The notes: generated by a model not told the origin, from the sequence alone. DNA of 35,970 bases from Candidatus Rokuibacteriota bacterium (GCA_003220335.1 QHSB01000238.1:1-35970), one strand, 5' to 3'. Positions 7,914 to 16,806 are shown, counted from the stretch's first letter. Program-made: numbers and translations.

Positions 7914-9155
7914 CTAGTCGATGATCTCCACGCGCCGGCCAGCCTCCTCGAGCAGGAGGACGCCGCGCTCGCCGAGCCGCTGCCTCACGGTTGGCGATGC
8001 GGCGCCGGTCAGCCAGAGCTCGAGCTTGCCGGAGCCTCTCGCCTGATACGCCGTGAGCACCTCCTCCAATCTCCGCGCTGTCGTCGGCGTCCAGATCAGA
8101 TAATCCACGGGGAGCGCGAGCAGGACGTTGCCGTTGCTGGCGCTCGCCAAGACGACGCGATGGTTCATCCGGATCTCGGTGATCGGCGCGAATGCGTCGT
8201 GATAGCCGCGCAGGATCTGCGCCGTGTTGACGAAGAAGCTGGCCTCGACCTCGTCATCGGATCCGAGCGTCGCCTCGAGGAACGCGTCCCGCCCTCTCGC
8301 CGGAGCGGGCCCGAGCTGCGCCAGTGCCAGCGCGATCATCACGTTCTGCCGCGGCGTGAAGCGCGGCTGCTCGATGAAGCGGCGAATGACCTCCGGCGGG
8401 ACCCCGGCTTCCTTCAGCTTGTCTCCGGCGATGATGCGCAAGCGGTTGGCCGGCTCGACCTTGAGGTAGTCGTTGAGCGCGTTGCTCCAGCGGACGCCGC
8501 TCAACACCGCGCCGGCGGCGCCGCCGACCGGCATCAGGGCCACGCTCACGCTGAGGTTGCCGACGGCGGCCGCCCAGGCGACGCTGTTCAGCTCCTTCTG
8601 GAGAACGGCGTTGCTGGAGTACACGTCCACGCCGAGCTGCGCGGCGTAATCGCGCCGGCGACCGGACACGAGCAGGGCCTTCTGGTACAGCGGATCGTCG
8701 GCCGGGTTCCGCTCGGTCGTGGCCGCCTCGCCGACTTCTTCCATGAGCTTGTAGGCGCCCTTCGGAATACCGGTCAGCGTGTCCGCCGGATTCACGATGA
8801 GGTTCTTGGCGAATCGGAATGGTCCGGCTGCCGAGTCCGCGACGGCGCTGGCGAACGCCTTGCTCGCCTTGATCTCGCGCAGCTTCGCAATGGCGCCGAT
8901 CTCGACAACGAGCTTGCGGAGTGCCGAGGTCCCGGTGATCTCGAACGGTCCGTAGTCGGAGCGCACCGTGAACCGGTACATGTAGCCGTCGAAGGCGACG
9001 GGGTTCTCGACCTTGTAATGCGGGCCGCTGACACGCTCCTTCGAGAGCACGTCCGAGGGACGATAACTCGCAGGCGCCTCGTACGGATCCGACGGCGTGG
9101 CGGCCGTCGCGGCTGTGGCGGCGAGCGAGAGCATCAACGCGACCGCCATTCTCAT
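7914..9155 (-). CDS. Exported protein of unknown function in the Mla operon
   Basis: A 413-aa protein with a signal peptide (MRMAVALMLSLAATAATA). I do not recognise a named family. The mature part opens with a region containing YRFTVRSDYGPFEITG, then a segment with GIPKGAYKLMEEVGEAA. The second half is mostly helical with a Gly/Ala-rich hydrophobic patch (about residues 205-230) and ends in a mixed alpha/beta tail. ATG 9155 is chosen for its AGAGGAG ribosome site six nt upstream and the signal peptide that follows. Its place between the HdeA-like gene and MlaE suggests a periplasmic role linked to lipid transport. Confidence 0.8.
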   Translation of the reverse strand: MRMAVALMLSLAATAATAATPSDPYEAPASYRPSDVLSKERVSGPHYKVENPVAFDGYMYRFTVRSDYGPFEITGTSALRKLVVEIGAIAKLREIKASKAFASAVADSAAGPFRFAKNLIVNPADTLTGIPKGAYKLMEEVGEAATTERNPADDPLYQKALLVSGRRRDYAAQLGVDVYSSNAVLQKELNSVAWAAAVGNLSVSVALMPVGGAAGAVLSGVRWSNALNDYLKVEPANRLRIIAGDKLKEAGVPPEVIRRFIEQPRFTPRQNVMIALALAQLGPAPARGRDAFLEATLGSDDEVEASFFVNTAQILRGYHDAFAPITEIRMNHRVVLASASNGNVLLALPVDYLIWTPTTARRLEEVLTAYQARGSGKLELWLTGAASPTVRQRLGERGVLLLEEAGRRVEIID

Positions 9156-9174
9156 GGACGACTCCTCTGTGACG

Positions 9175-9489
9175 TCATCGCGATGCGGCTCGCAGCGCGC
9201 CGAGCACGGCCAGCGAGGGTGTCGCGCGACACGAGGCCAGCATGCGATCGATGGCCGCGCCCGTCGCCTCGGCGTCGTAGACGGTGGCGGCGCGACGGCC
9301 GTCCGCCACGCCGGACAAATAGATGAGGGCGCGCTCCTGCATCTCGGGCTGGAGCACGAGGAGCTCGCGGCAGGTGAACGCATCGAGCTCGGTCCGCTGC
9401 GGCAGCGGCTCGATGCCTCCGGCCGCCGGTGCAGCACCGAGCATCGCCAGCACCAATCCGCCAACAAGAGCCGACGTCGCGCGCATCAT
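9175..9489 (-). CDS. HdeA/HdeB-like periplasmic protein
   Basis: A 104-aa protein with signal peptide (ends APAAG) and a small helical mature domain with two cysteines, Cys40 in FTCRELL and Cys87 in MLASCR, spaced as in HdeA-family acid-stress chaperones, where they form a disulfide. ALIYLSGVADGRR matches the central helix of that family. It is the first gene of the minus-strand operon that continues through the Mla genes to 3309, 19 bp before the next start. No ribosome site precedes ATG 9489; it lies 8 nt after a -10-like TTGAAT, so the transcript may be leaderless. Confidence 0.8.
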   Translation of the reverse strand: MMRATSALVGGLVLAMLGAAPAAGGIEPLPQRTELDAFTCRELLVLQPEMQERALIYLSGVADGRRAATVYDAEATGAAIDRMLASCRATPSLAVLGALRAASR

Positions 9490-9497
9490 AGCGATGC

Positions 9498-9541
9498 ATT
9501 CAACCAGACTGCGGGCGGCGACCTGAATCGGACCTTGGTCT
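9498..9541 (-). promoter_or_regulatory. GGAC-N4-GTCC box and -10 for the hdeA-like/Mla operon
   Basis: Box at 9530-9541 (AATCGGAC CTTG GTCTCAT on plus). Read on the minus strand, TTGAAT (9503-9498) follows after 26 nt, and ATG 9489 comes 8 nt later with no Shine-Dalgarno sequence. Confidence 0.65.
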
Positions 9542-9616
9542 CATCACATGGTGAAGGCGCTTCGTTCGCCGATGAGCCGCTTGTCACTCCACCAGTTGCG
9601 GCGCGTTCGAGAAATT

Positions 9617-9659
9617 GGACCTTCGTCCGATGGTGAGCGCGAGGGTGCGGACCTAGGCT
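9617..9659 (+). promoter_or_regulatory. GGAC-N4-GTCC box and -10 for the solute-binding protein/cyclase operon
   Basis: Perfect box at 9617-9628 (AATTGGAC CTTC GTCCGATG). TAGGCT (9654-9659) follows after 25 nt and GTG 9666 after 6 more. It lies back-to-back with the box at 9530 for the divergent operon. Confidence 0.7.
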
Positions 9660-9665
9660 CACGTC

Positions 9666-10670
9666 GTGGCTGTGACATGCCCGCGCGAGCGTCCGGCGAT
9701 CTCACGGCGCGCGTTCGTCGGCGGCGCGCTTGCCGTCGCGTACGGACCACGCATGGCCGAAGGGCAACCGGCGGGGAAGCTGGCTGCCATCGGCTTCGTC
9801 TCGGAGCGCGTCCTGCCACCGCGCTATCTCGATGCGCTTCGGGAAGGTTTGGCCGAGCGCGGCTGGATCGAGGGACGCGGCTTCCGCATCGAGCCACGCT
9901 CCGCGGAGGGAGACCTCGAGCGGCTTTCCGGACTCGTCGTAGAACTCATCGGCCTCGGGGTGACGCTCATCGTCACGGGCATCGGGACTCCCGTGGCCCT
10001 CGCCGCCAAGCGGGCGACCGCGAAGATTCCGATCGTGTTCGTGACCGGCGGCGACCCCGTCGACTTCGGAATCGTCCCGAGCGCGGCGAAGCCCGGAGGC
10101 AACATCACCGGCTACGGCGGCGGGAGCTCGCTCATCCAGAAGCGGATTGCGCTGGTGCAGGAGACGAGCCCGCGCGTGAAGCGGATGGCCTTTCTCGTGA
10201 ACCTGACGAATCCGATCCATCCACGAATCCTCCGCGCGGCCGTGAGCGCCGGCGCGCCGCTGGGCATCACGCTGGAGGAGATCGGCGTGTTCGAGGCCGC
10301 GGAATTCGGCGACGCGTTCAAGCGCATTGCGGCCAAGCGACTCGACGCGCTCTTCGTCCCGGGGGACGCCATGTTCAGCCATCATCGGGCGCGGCTCGTG
10401 GCGTTGGCGGGGGCGGCCCGGCTGCCCGCCATGTATGGTGACCGGCTCTTCCCCGACGCCGGCGGCTTGATGTCCTTGTCGGTGGACCTCGTCGAGCTTT
10501 GCCGACGCGCCGCTGGCCACGTCGACAAGATCCTGCGAGGCACACGCGCCGGCGACCTGCCCGTCGAGGAAGCCGACCGGTTCGAGCTGGTGATCAACCT
10601 CACCGCGGCCCAGACTCTCGGCCTGACGATTCCGGCCGCGCTTCGGCAGCGAGCAGAGACCGTGTCATGA
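9666..10670 (+). CDS. ABC transporter substrate-binding protein (ABC_sub_bind family)
   Basis: A 334-aa protein with a twin-arginine-type signal (ISRRAFVGGALAVA). The body matches the ABC_sub_bind family often annotated as tryptophan/tyrosine-binding: GFVSERVLPPRYLDALREGL near the start, IPIVFVTGGDPVDFGIV in the middle and DLPVEEADRFELVINL near the C-terminus. GTG 9666 is used because it follows the -10-like TAGGCT by 6 nt and places the Tat signal near the N-terminus. No permease or ATPase gene is adjacent. The next gene overlaps it by 4 bp (ATGA), so it may serve as a periplasmic sensor for the downstream cyclase rather than a transporter part. Confidence 0.88.
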   Translation: MAVTCPRERPAISRRAFVGGALAVAYGPRMAEGQPAGKLAAIGFVSERVLPPRYLDALREGLAERGWIEGRGFRIEPRSAEGDLERLSGLVVELIGLGVTLIVTGIGTPVALAAKRATAKIPIVFVTGGDPVDFGIVPSAAKPGGNITGYGGGSSLIQKRIALVQETSPRVKRMAFLVNLTNPIHPRILRAAVSAGAPLGITLEEIGVFEAAEFGDAFKRIAAKRLDALFVPGDAMFSHHRARLVALAGAARLPAMYGDRLFPDAGGLMSLSVDLVELCRRAAGHVDKILRGTRAGDLPVEEADRFELVINLTAAQTLGLTIPAALRQRAETVS

Positions 10671-11464
10671 GCGGTCGCGGCGTCGCCGGGTCCGGGGTGG
10701 TCGTCGCGGTCCTGCTCGCGGTCCTCACCGCAGCGCACGCCGAGTCCTCGCTCGACGATCTCCGCGCCCGCGGTGTCCTCCGCGTTGGTGTCAAGACGGA
10801 TGCCCCTCCCTTCGGATCGCGCGACGTGCATGGCCGCCCTGTCGGGTTCGAGATCGATCTGGCGCGGTATCTCGCGCGCGTCCTGTTCGACGACGAGCGC
10901 CGGGCGCGGCTCGTCCCGGTAACCACGGCGACTCGATTCGCGGAGCTACAGGCGGGCCGCGTCGATCTGCTCATCGCCACCGTGACGGCGACCGACGAGC
11001 GGCGGCGACTGGCCGAGCTCTCGGAGCCGTACTTCGTGTCGGCGTCGCTGGTCCTGGTGCCGGCCGCCAGCGCCGTGGACGGCGTCGGCGCGCTGGCCGC
11101 GCGGCGGGTGACCGTCATCCGGGGCTCCGTCCAGGAGCGCGACGTCGCGCAGTGGCAGCCGCGCGCACTCCTGACGGCGGTCGGCTCGGTCGCGGAGGGC
11201 GCGCGCGCCGTCAAAGGCGGCCAGGCCGACGCGTTCGTCTACGACGACGTGACGTTGCTGACGCTGGCGCAACACGACCCGGCGCTACGGGTCACCGGCG
11301 GGCCCCTCGCACCGCGAGGCTACGTCGCGGCGGCGCGTAAAGGCGACGCCGGGCTGATCCGCTGGCTGGATGGCTGGCTGGCGAGGATGCGCAGGGACGG
11401 CAGCTACGTGGAGATCTGGCGCCGCCATTTCCGGGCGTTCGAAGGACGCCTCGTCGGGAGCTGA
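10667..11464 (+). CDS. Periplasmic solute-binding protein, SBP_bac_3 family
   Basis: A 265-aa protein with a signal peptide (ends AAHAES) and the amino-acid-type SBP_bac_3 fold. It shows LRVGVKTDAPPFG, VGFEIDLARYLA, GRVDLLIATVTATDERR and a C-terminal WLDGWLARMRRDGSYVEIWRRHF. Known members bind polar amino acids or similar ligands. The start overlaps the stop of the previous gene. The cyclase reading frame begins at or before its end, so the three genes read as one operon. As with its neighbour, no transporter membrane components are present. Confidence 0.9.
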   Translation: MSGRGVAGSGVVVAVLLAVLTAAHAESSLDDLRARGVLRVGVKTDAPPFGSRDVHGRPVGFEIDLARYLARVLFDDERRARLVPVTTATRFAELQAGRVDLLIATVTATDERRRLAELSEPYFVSASLVLVPAASAVDGVGALAARRVTVIRGSVQERDVAQWQPRALLTAVGSVAEGARAVKGGQADAFVYDDVTLLTLAQHDPALRVTGGPLAPRGYVAAARKGDAGLIRWLDGWLARMRRDGSYVEIWRRHFRAFEGRLVGS

Positions 11465-11465
11465 G

Positions 11466-14360
11466 CTGAAACCCGTCTCACTCCGGACCAGGCTGCTCTG
11501 CGCGTTGCTCGGGGTGGGGCTCCTGGCCCTGCTCGCGACGGGCTGGCAGGCGGACCAGCGGGCGGAGGTGTCGCTACGCCGCACAGCGATCAACCAGCTC
11601 ACGTCGATCCGCGCGGAGCGCAAGCGGCAGATCGAGGCCTACTTCGCCGGCGTGCGGCGTGACGTCCTGACGCTTGCCGAATCTCGCGACGTCATCGCGG
11701 CGATGGAGGAATTCAGGACGGCGTATCGAAGCCTCGAGGCGCAGGTGGCCGGTTGGCCTGACCAGATGCGGGCCCGCTATCGCTCCGAAGTCTCTCGGCA
11801 CTACCGCGAGGCGGTCGTGCCGCACCTGCGGGCGTTCGAGCCGGACGCTGGCCCGGAGCGAGCGCGGGACGATGTGCCGGAGGACGCTGTGACCATCGCG
11901 TTGCAAGCGATCTTCATCGTGAGCAATCCCAACCCTGAGGCATCGCGCGATCGGTTGGACCGTCCGGCGGGCGGCGGACGGTACGCGGAGACGCATGCGC
12001 GATTCAACCCCGTCCTGCGATCGATGGCCCGTCAATTCGGGTATGACGACATATTCCTGATCGAGAGCGAGGGCGGCCGCATCGTCTACACCGCGGCCAA
12101 GAAGCTCGAGTTCGGCACGAATCTTCTGTCGGGGCCATACCGGAACACGCGGCTCAGCCGGGCGTTTCGCGCGGCCCGCAAGGCCGTCGAGGCCGATTTC
12201 GTGCAGCTCGTCGATTTCGAGTCGTACGCCCCCTCGCTGGGCGCGCCGGCGGCCTTCGTCGCCGCGCCCGTCTTCAGGGACGGCCGGCGGCTCGGCGTCG
12301 TGGCCCTCCAGCTGCCGGTCGATCGGATCAACGCCGTCATGACCGGCGACCGGAAATGGGAAGCGCAGGGATTGGGCCGGACCGGAGAAACCTACCTCGT
12401 CGGCCCGGATCGCCGGATGCGAAGCGATTCGCGGTTCTTTCTGACCGAGCCGCAGCGATACCTCGAGACGGCCGCGAAGACCGGCGTGTCCGGTGAGCTA
12501 CTCGCGCTCATGCGAACCCATCAGCGCACCGTCCTGTTCCAGCAGATCACCGGCGCGGCCGCTCATGCCGCGCTGAGTGGCCAGACGGGCGTCTCGACGG
12601 GGCTCGATTACCGCGAGCAGCCGGTCCTCGCCTCGTACTCGCCTCTCGACGTCGGCGGTCTGCGCTGGGCAATCGTCGCCCAGCTCGACACGGCGGAGGC
12701 GTTCGCCCCGGAGGCCGCTCTTCGGCGCGCGCTCCTGGCGACTGCGGCCGGCGTGACCGCGCTCGTGGTCGTCACCGCCGTTCTTCTCGCACGCTCACTC
12801 ACGACGCCGATCCGACGCCTGATCGCCGGTATGGGCAGGCTCGGCCGGGGCGATCTCGGCCATCGCCTTGCGGAGGCGCGTCGCGACGAGATCGGCCAGA
12901 TCGCGATGGCCTTCGACCGAATGGCGAGCGACCTCCAGGAGACGACCGTCTCGCGTGACCACGTGAGCAGCATCCTCGACTCGATGAGTGACGCGGTGAT
13001 CGTCGTCCGGCCGCTCGAGGGGGGGTCCGACTGGCGCGACGCGACGGTCGTCACGGTGAACCCGGCGGCGTGCTGGATGCTGGGCCACGCGGCGGACGAG
13101 ATCGTCGGGCAACGCGTGGGCAGTCTGATCTCGGCGATCACGTCCGCAACGGGGCCCGCTGACGGCCGCGCCGGGCTCTGGCTCGAGGATGTTCTCCGCG
13201 ACGGGCGGATCGGCGGCCGTGAGGCCGTCTACAAGATCCATGACGGCCGGCAGATCCCGGTGCTCTTCTCGAGCGCGATCATCGGACAGGGGCGGAGCGC
13301 CGTGGGCGGCGTCGTCTGTGCGGCGCACGATCTGACGGAGCTGAAGGCCACCGAGGCGCGCAGCACATTCATTCGCGAGACGTTCGGACGTTACGTGTCC
13401 GACGACGTCGTCGCCAGCCTCCTGGGGTCACCCGAGGGGCTCAAGCTCGGCGGAGAGCTGCGAAAGGTCGCGGTGATGATGTCAGACCTGAGAGGCTTCA
13501 CCGCCCTGGCCGAGCGCGTCACGCCGGAAGAGGCGATCCGGTTCCTCAACGACTATCTGCAGACGATGGTCGACCTGATCCTTCACTATCGCGGAACGAT
13601 CAACGAGATCATGGGCGACGGCATCCTGGTCATCTTCGGCGCCCCGACGGCGATGCCGGACGACGCCGAGCGCGCCGTCGCCTGCGCGGTGGCCATGCAG
13701 CGAGCCATGGACGACGTGAACGCGCGAAACCGCGAGCAGGGAGTGCCCGAGATCGAGATGGGCATCGGCATCCACACCGGCGAGGTGATCGTCGGCAACA
13801 TCGGCTCGGACCGCCGGATGAAATATGCGGCCGTGGGCAGCTCCGTCAATCTGACGGGACGGATCGAGTCGTACACGACCGGCGGACAGATCCTCATCTC
13901 CGACAGCACGCGGCGCGAAGTCGGCTCGGTCGTCACGGTGACCCGTTCGCTGCAGATCGAGCCGAAGGGCGCGCGGCATCCGCTGACGGTCTGGGAGGTG
14001 GGCGGAATCGGCGGCGCGCATCAGCTGTTCCTCCGCCAGGGAGAGCCTGCGATGGCCGCGCTCGCGGCGGAGATCCCGATTCGCTACGCCATGCTGGAGG
14101 ACAAGCACGTGGCAAGCCGCGTCTTCGACGCGAGCTTCGTGGCGCTGTCGAAGGGGGGCGGCGAGATACGGTCCGCCGCGCCGGTGCCGCCGCGGAGCAA
14201 TGTGAAGATCTGGGTCGGTGACGCCGAGGTCAGCTCCGAGGCGGGTGAAATTTATGCGAAGGTGGTCGAGAAAGTCCCGGCGACCATGCCCGGCTTCGTG
14301 GTCCGTTTCACGGCGGTGGCGCCGGCCATGACGCGATACCTGCAGCGCCGGCTCAGTTAG
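11466..14360 (+). CDS. Transmembrane Cache-HAMP-PAS class III nucleotide cyclase with PilZ-like tail
   Basis: About 964 aa if read from CTG 11466. An in-frame ATG at 11370 lies inside the previous gene. CTG 11466 has GGAG 5 nt upstream and puts a membrane helix at residues 8-28. A periplasmic Cache-like sensor runs to about 415 and a second helix to about 440. HAMP (440-493) and PAS (495-620) follow. The class III cyclase domain (about 660-835) has metal-binding Asp674 (SDLRGF) and Asp718 (MGDG), and transition-state Asn795/Arg799 (VNLTGR). The purine-specificity positions are Glu714 and Ala788, not the Lys/Asp of classical adenylate cyclases. Residues about 850-960 resemble a degenerate PilZ domain. 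It probably makes a cyclic nucleotide in response to a periplasmic ligand; which nucleotide is uncertain. Confidence 0.85.
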   Translation: MKPVSLRTRLLCALLGVGLLALLATGWQADQRAEVSLRRTAINQLTSIRAERKRQIEAYFAGVRRDVLTLAESRDVIAAMEEFRTAYRSLEAQVAGWPDQMRARYRSEVSRHYREAVVPHLRAFEPDAGPERARDDVPEDAVTIALQAIFIVSNPNPEASRDRLDRPAGGGRYAETHARFNPVLRSMARQFGYDDIFLIESEGGRIVYTAAKKLEFGTNLLSGPYRNTRLSRAFRAARKAVEADFVQLVDFESYAPSLGAPAAFVAAPVFRDGRRLGVVALQLPVDRINAVMTGDRKWEAQGLGRTGETYLVGPDRRMRSDSRFFLTEPQRYLETAAKTGVSGELLALMRTHQRTVLFQQITGAAAHAALSGQTGVSTGLDYREQPVLASYSPLDVGGLRWAIVAQLDTAEAFAPEAALRRALLATAAGVTALVVVTAVLLARSLTTPIRRLIAGMGRLGRGDLGHRLAEARRDEIGQIAMAFDRMASDLQETTVSRDHVSSILDSMSDAVIVVRPLEGGSDWRDATVVTVNPAACWMLGHAADEIVGQRVGSLISAITSATGPADGRAGLWLEDVLRDGRIGGREAVYKIHDGRQIPVLFSSAIIGQGRSAVGGVVCAAHDLTELKATEARSTFIRETFGRYVSDDVVASLLGSPEGLKLGGELRKVAVMMSDLRGFTALAERVTPEEAIRFLNDYLQTMVDLILHYRGTINEIMGDGILVIFGAPTAMPDDAERAVACAVAMQRAMDDVNARNREQGVPEIEMGIGIHTGEVIVGNIGSDRRMKYAAVGSSVNLTGRIESYTTGGQILISDSTRREVGSVVTVTRSLQIEPKGARHPLTVWEVGGIGGAHQLFLRQGEPAMAALAAEIPIRYAMLEDKHVASRVFDASFVALSKGGGEIRSAAPVPPRSNVKIWVGDAEVSSEAGEIYAKVVEKVPATMPGFVVRFTAVAPAMTRYLQRRLS

Positions 14361-15163
14361 TAGAGCCACGAGAGCTGCGTGTTGAGCACCCACTCGGGGG
14401 CTCCGGTCGGCTTCTTGACGTTGTAGTAGGCGCCGATCTGCACGGTGATGCCCTGCGAGCCAATCGTGAACGTTCGTCCGACGTCCACCCCGATCGGGAT
14501 GACCCATCGCTCTCCGCTGGGGGCGTTCCAGTCATGGGAGAAGGTCGGAGACGTCTGGATGTACCAGTCGTTCGAGAAGGTGTAGCTGAATTCCACCTCG
14601 ACCTGGGTCAGGCTCACGTCCTCTCGACTGCCGCGACCCGCGAAGGACCAGAGATGGCTCACCAAGATGCCGTTGACCCACGGTCCATCCACGTAGAGAA
14701 GTGCCGCCGTCGGTCCGGCGGACCACTTCTCAGTGCCCAAGGCCGTGTCGGTCGCGGTCGGGAATTGGACGATGGGACCGGCGCCCCAGACCCACTTTGC
14801 TGTCTTGGTCGGCGTCAGGAAAAGGGAGACGTCGATGTCCCCGAGCCCTGTCGTCTCTTCAGGGCCTGGGACATGGATGATCGACACGTTGGAGCGACTG
14901 ATGACACGCCAGTCCTCGGTCAGCCGCAGGGGGATACGCGGCTGGAGACTCAGCGTCGGCTGGGTGTCACGGCGTGGCCCGGCGCCGAAGCCGAGACTCA
15001 GCGTCGCGGGCAGGTAGATCGAGTACGCCAGCGGATTGAGCTTTTGCTGGGCGACACTGCCCACCTCTTTTCCGGATTCTTGCCCCCATGCGGGAAACGC
15101 GCAGAGCACCAGATGGGAGAGCGCCAGGTTGACGATCAGCCTGATGGCGACGCCGATTTTCAT
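14357..15163 (-). CDS. Outer-membrane beta-barrel protein (MetA-pathway/phenol-degradation transporter-like)
   Basis: A 268-aa protein with signal peptide (ends PAWGQ) and alternating hydrophobic strands ending in an aromatic residue (LSWLY), as expected for an outer-membrane barrel. GLGDIDVSLFLTPTK, WGAGPIVQFPTA, LVSHLWSFAG and DWYIQTSPTFSHDW fit the Phenol_MetA_deg-type family, usually annotated as transporter or hypothetical. Its TAA stop (14357-14359) overlaps the TAG stop of the convergent cyclase gene. The start is ATG 15163. The family role (substrate passage) is only inferred. Confidence 0.75.
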   Translation of the reverse strand: MKIGVAIRLIVNLALSHLVLCAFPAWGQESGKEVGSVAQQKLNPLAYSIYLPATLSLGFGAGPRRDTQPTLSLQPRIPLRLTEDWRVISRSNVSIIHVPGPEETTGLGDIDVSLFLTPTKTAKWVWGAGPIVQFPTATDTALGTEKWSAGPTAALLYVDGPWVNGILVSHLWSFAGRGSREDVSLTQVEVEFSYTFSNDWYIQTSPTFSHDWNAPSGERWVIPIGVDVGRTFTIGSQGITVQIGAYYNVKKPTGAPEWVLNTQLSWLY

Positions 15164-15242
15164 ATGGACGACCGAACCTAGACCAGGTGCGTCCGAAGCA
15201 CAAGGCGCGGGGCTCCCGATCAGCTCGTCGTTCGCCTGGGTA

Positions 15243-15286
15243 GGACCAACGTCCGATGATGAGAACGCCCATGCGCAGTCTACGCT
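15243..15286 (+). promoter_or_regulatory. GGAC-N4-GTCC box and -10 for the polytopic membrane protein
   Basis: Perfect box at 15243-15254 (GGTAGGAC CAAC GTCCGATG). TACGCT (15281-15286) follows after 26 nt. No comparable hexamer lies at the right distance on the minus side, so it is assigned to the plus-strand gene. Confidence 0.6.
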
Positions 15287-15312
15287 CGTCCACGCAACCG
15301 AGGTGACGACGC

Positions 15313-16557
15313 GTGACAAACACGTCCCGGTCCGAGTCCGCGCTCCTGGCTGGTCTACGCGCGCCGGCGTCGGCTGAGCCATCGCTCCCGGATCCCTACG
15401 ACTTCTCGGTCGTCCTGGGTGGACCGCTCTACCAGATCATTCGACGAGCTCACCTGTCCGGCGATGCGCTGCAGCTCTGGCGTCGCCGGATTCTCTTCAT
15501 CACGCTCATCGCCTGGTTGCCGTTGCTGATCCTGTCGGTGCTCGGTGGGCGAGCGTGGGGCAACGCCGTCGCCGTGCCATTTCTCCTGGACATCGAAGTG
15601 CACGTACGGTGGCTGGTGACCCTGCCGCTGCTCATCGTGGCCGAGCTCGTCGTGCACCAGCGGATGCTCCCGCTGGTGCGGCAATTCCTAGAGCGTGGGC
15701 TGATTCCCGACGTCTCCCGCGCGAAGTTCGACGCGGCTGTAACCGCGGCGCAGCGGCTGCGGAACTCGGCGGTGGCGGAGGGACTGCTCATCGTGCTCGT
15801 GTACGTCGTGGTGCTCTTCATCTGGCCTCACTACGGCGTGCTGAATGTTGCGACGTGGTACGCCGTGCCTGGGGGCGGCGGGCGCCAGCTCTCGCCGGCC
15901 GGCTGGTGGTTCGTCTACGTGAGCCTGCCGCTGTTCCAGTTCATCCTCGTCCGGTGGTATTTCCGAATGTTCCTCTGGATACGCTTTCTCTGGCAGGTGG
16001 CGCGGTGCACGCTCACACTTGTGCCCACACACCCGGATCGCGTCGCCGGCCTCGGGTTCCTGTCGAGCAGCGTGGTCGCATTCGCGCCCCTTCTGGCGGC
16101 TCACGGGACATTACTCGCCGGGGCGATCGCCAATCGGATCTTCTTCGAGGGGGCGACGCTGTTGCAGTTCAAGGTGGAGATCATCGTCGTCGTCGCGTTC
16201 CTCCTGCTCGTCGTGCTCGGGCCGCTCCTGCTGTTCACCCCACACCTGGCGGCGGCGCGGCGGGTCGGCCTGCGCGAGTACGGCACGCTCGCCCAGCGCT
16301 ACGTGCGGGAGTTCGACGACAAGTGGCTCCGTGGCCACGCCTCCGCGGGCGAGCCGCTTCTCGGGAGCGCGGACATCCAATCCCTGGCCGATCTCGGCAA
16401 CAGCTTCGAGCTCGTCCGCAGCATGCGGATGGCACCCATCACCAGGGATGCGATCCTCCAGCTCGCGGTGATCACCCTGCTGCCGGTCGCTCCGCTCCTT
16501 CTCACGATGATCTCGCTGGAGGAGCTTCTCAAGCGGCTCGTACAGGTCCTGCTCTGA
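15313..16557 (+). CDS. Polytopic membrane protein of unknown function
   Basis: A 414-aa protein with about seven membrane segments (approximate residues 55-75, 90-115, 155-175, 200-222, 255-275, 285-305 and 375-400) and a cytosolic N-terminus of about 50 residues. Motifs include FIWPHYGVLN, LVPTHPDRVAGLGFL and REFDDKWLRG. I recall similar hypothetical proteins in soil proteobacteria but know no function. GTG 15313 is preceded by a GAGGTGA ribosome site. It is transcribed alone from the box promoter at 15243. Confidence 0.75.
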   Translation: MTNTSRSESALLAGLRAPASAEPSLPDPYDFSVVLGGPLYQIIRRAHLSGDALQLWRRRILFITLIAWLPLLILSVLGGRAWGNAVAVPFLLDIEVHVRWLVTLPLLIVAELVVHQRMLPLVRQFLERGLIPDVSRAKFDAAVTAAQRLRNSAVAEGLLIVLVYVVVLFIWPHYGVLNVATWYAVPGGGGRQLSPAGWWFVYVSLPLFQFILVRWYFRMFLWIRFLWQVARCTLTLVPTHPDRVAGLGFLSSSVVAFAPLLAAHGTLLAGAIANRIFFEGATLLQFKVEIIVVVAFLLLVVLGPLLLFTPHLAAARRVGLREYGTLAQRYVREFDDKWLRGHASAGEPLLGSADIQSLADLGNSFELVRSMRMAPITRDAILQLAVITLLPVAPLLLTMISLEELLKRLVQVLL

Positions 16558-16756
16558 TGTGGCTCCAGCCGAGGTGGAACGACGTCCTCGCGCTGGCTCT
16601 CGCCAGGATCCGGCGCCCCCTGACGAGCGTTCGCCCCGCCATGGTCGTCGCGCACGATCGATCGGCAACGCGTGGCACGACCGCACAGGCGGAAACCGAA
16701 ACCCCGACGAACGAGGCGTGCTCGAGAGCCGCAATGCACGGCAGGCGCGCGTCCTG

Positions 16757-16799
16757 AGACATAGGTCCTATCGATCGCGCCGGCAGCCTGCGGCACCCT
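16757..16799 (+). promoter_or_regulatory. GGAC-N4-GTCC box and -10 for the HpnN-like gene
   Basis: Box at 16757-16768 (TGAGAC ATAG GTCCTATC). CACCCT (16794-16799) follows after 25 nt and GTG 16807 after 7 more, without a Shine-Dalgarno sequence. The rest of the 16558-16806 gap holds no gene that I can support. Confidence 0.6.
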
Positions 16800-16806
16800 C
16801 ACCCGG

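Noticed and set aside
9649-9660. GGACCTAGGCTC as a second box before the solute-binding protein gene
   Set aside because: The second half-site is poor, and the CTAGGCT part is better explained as the -10 region shared with the 32498 promoter.
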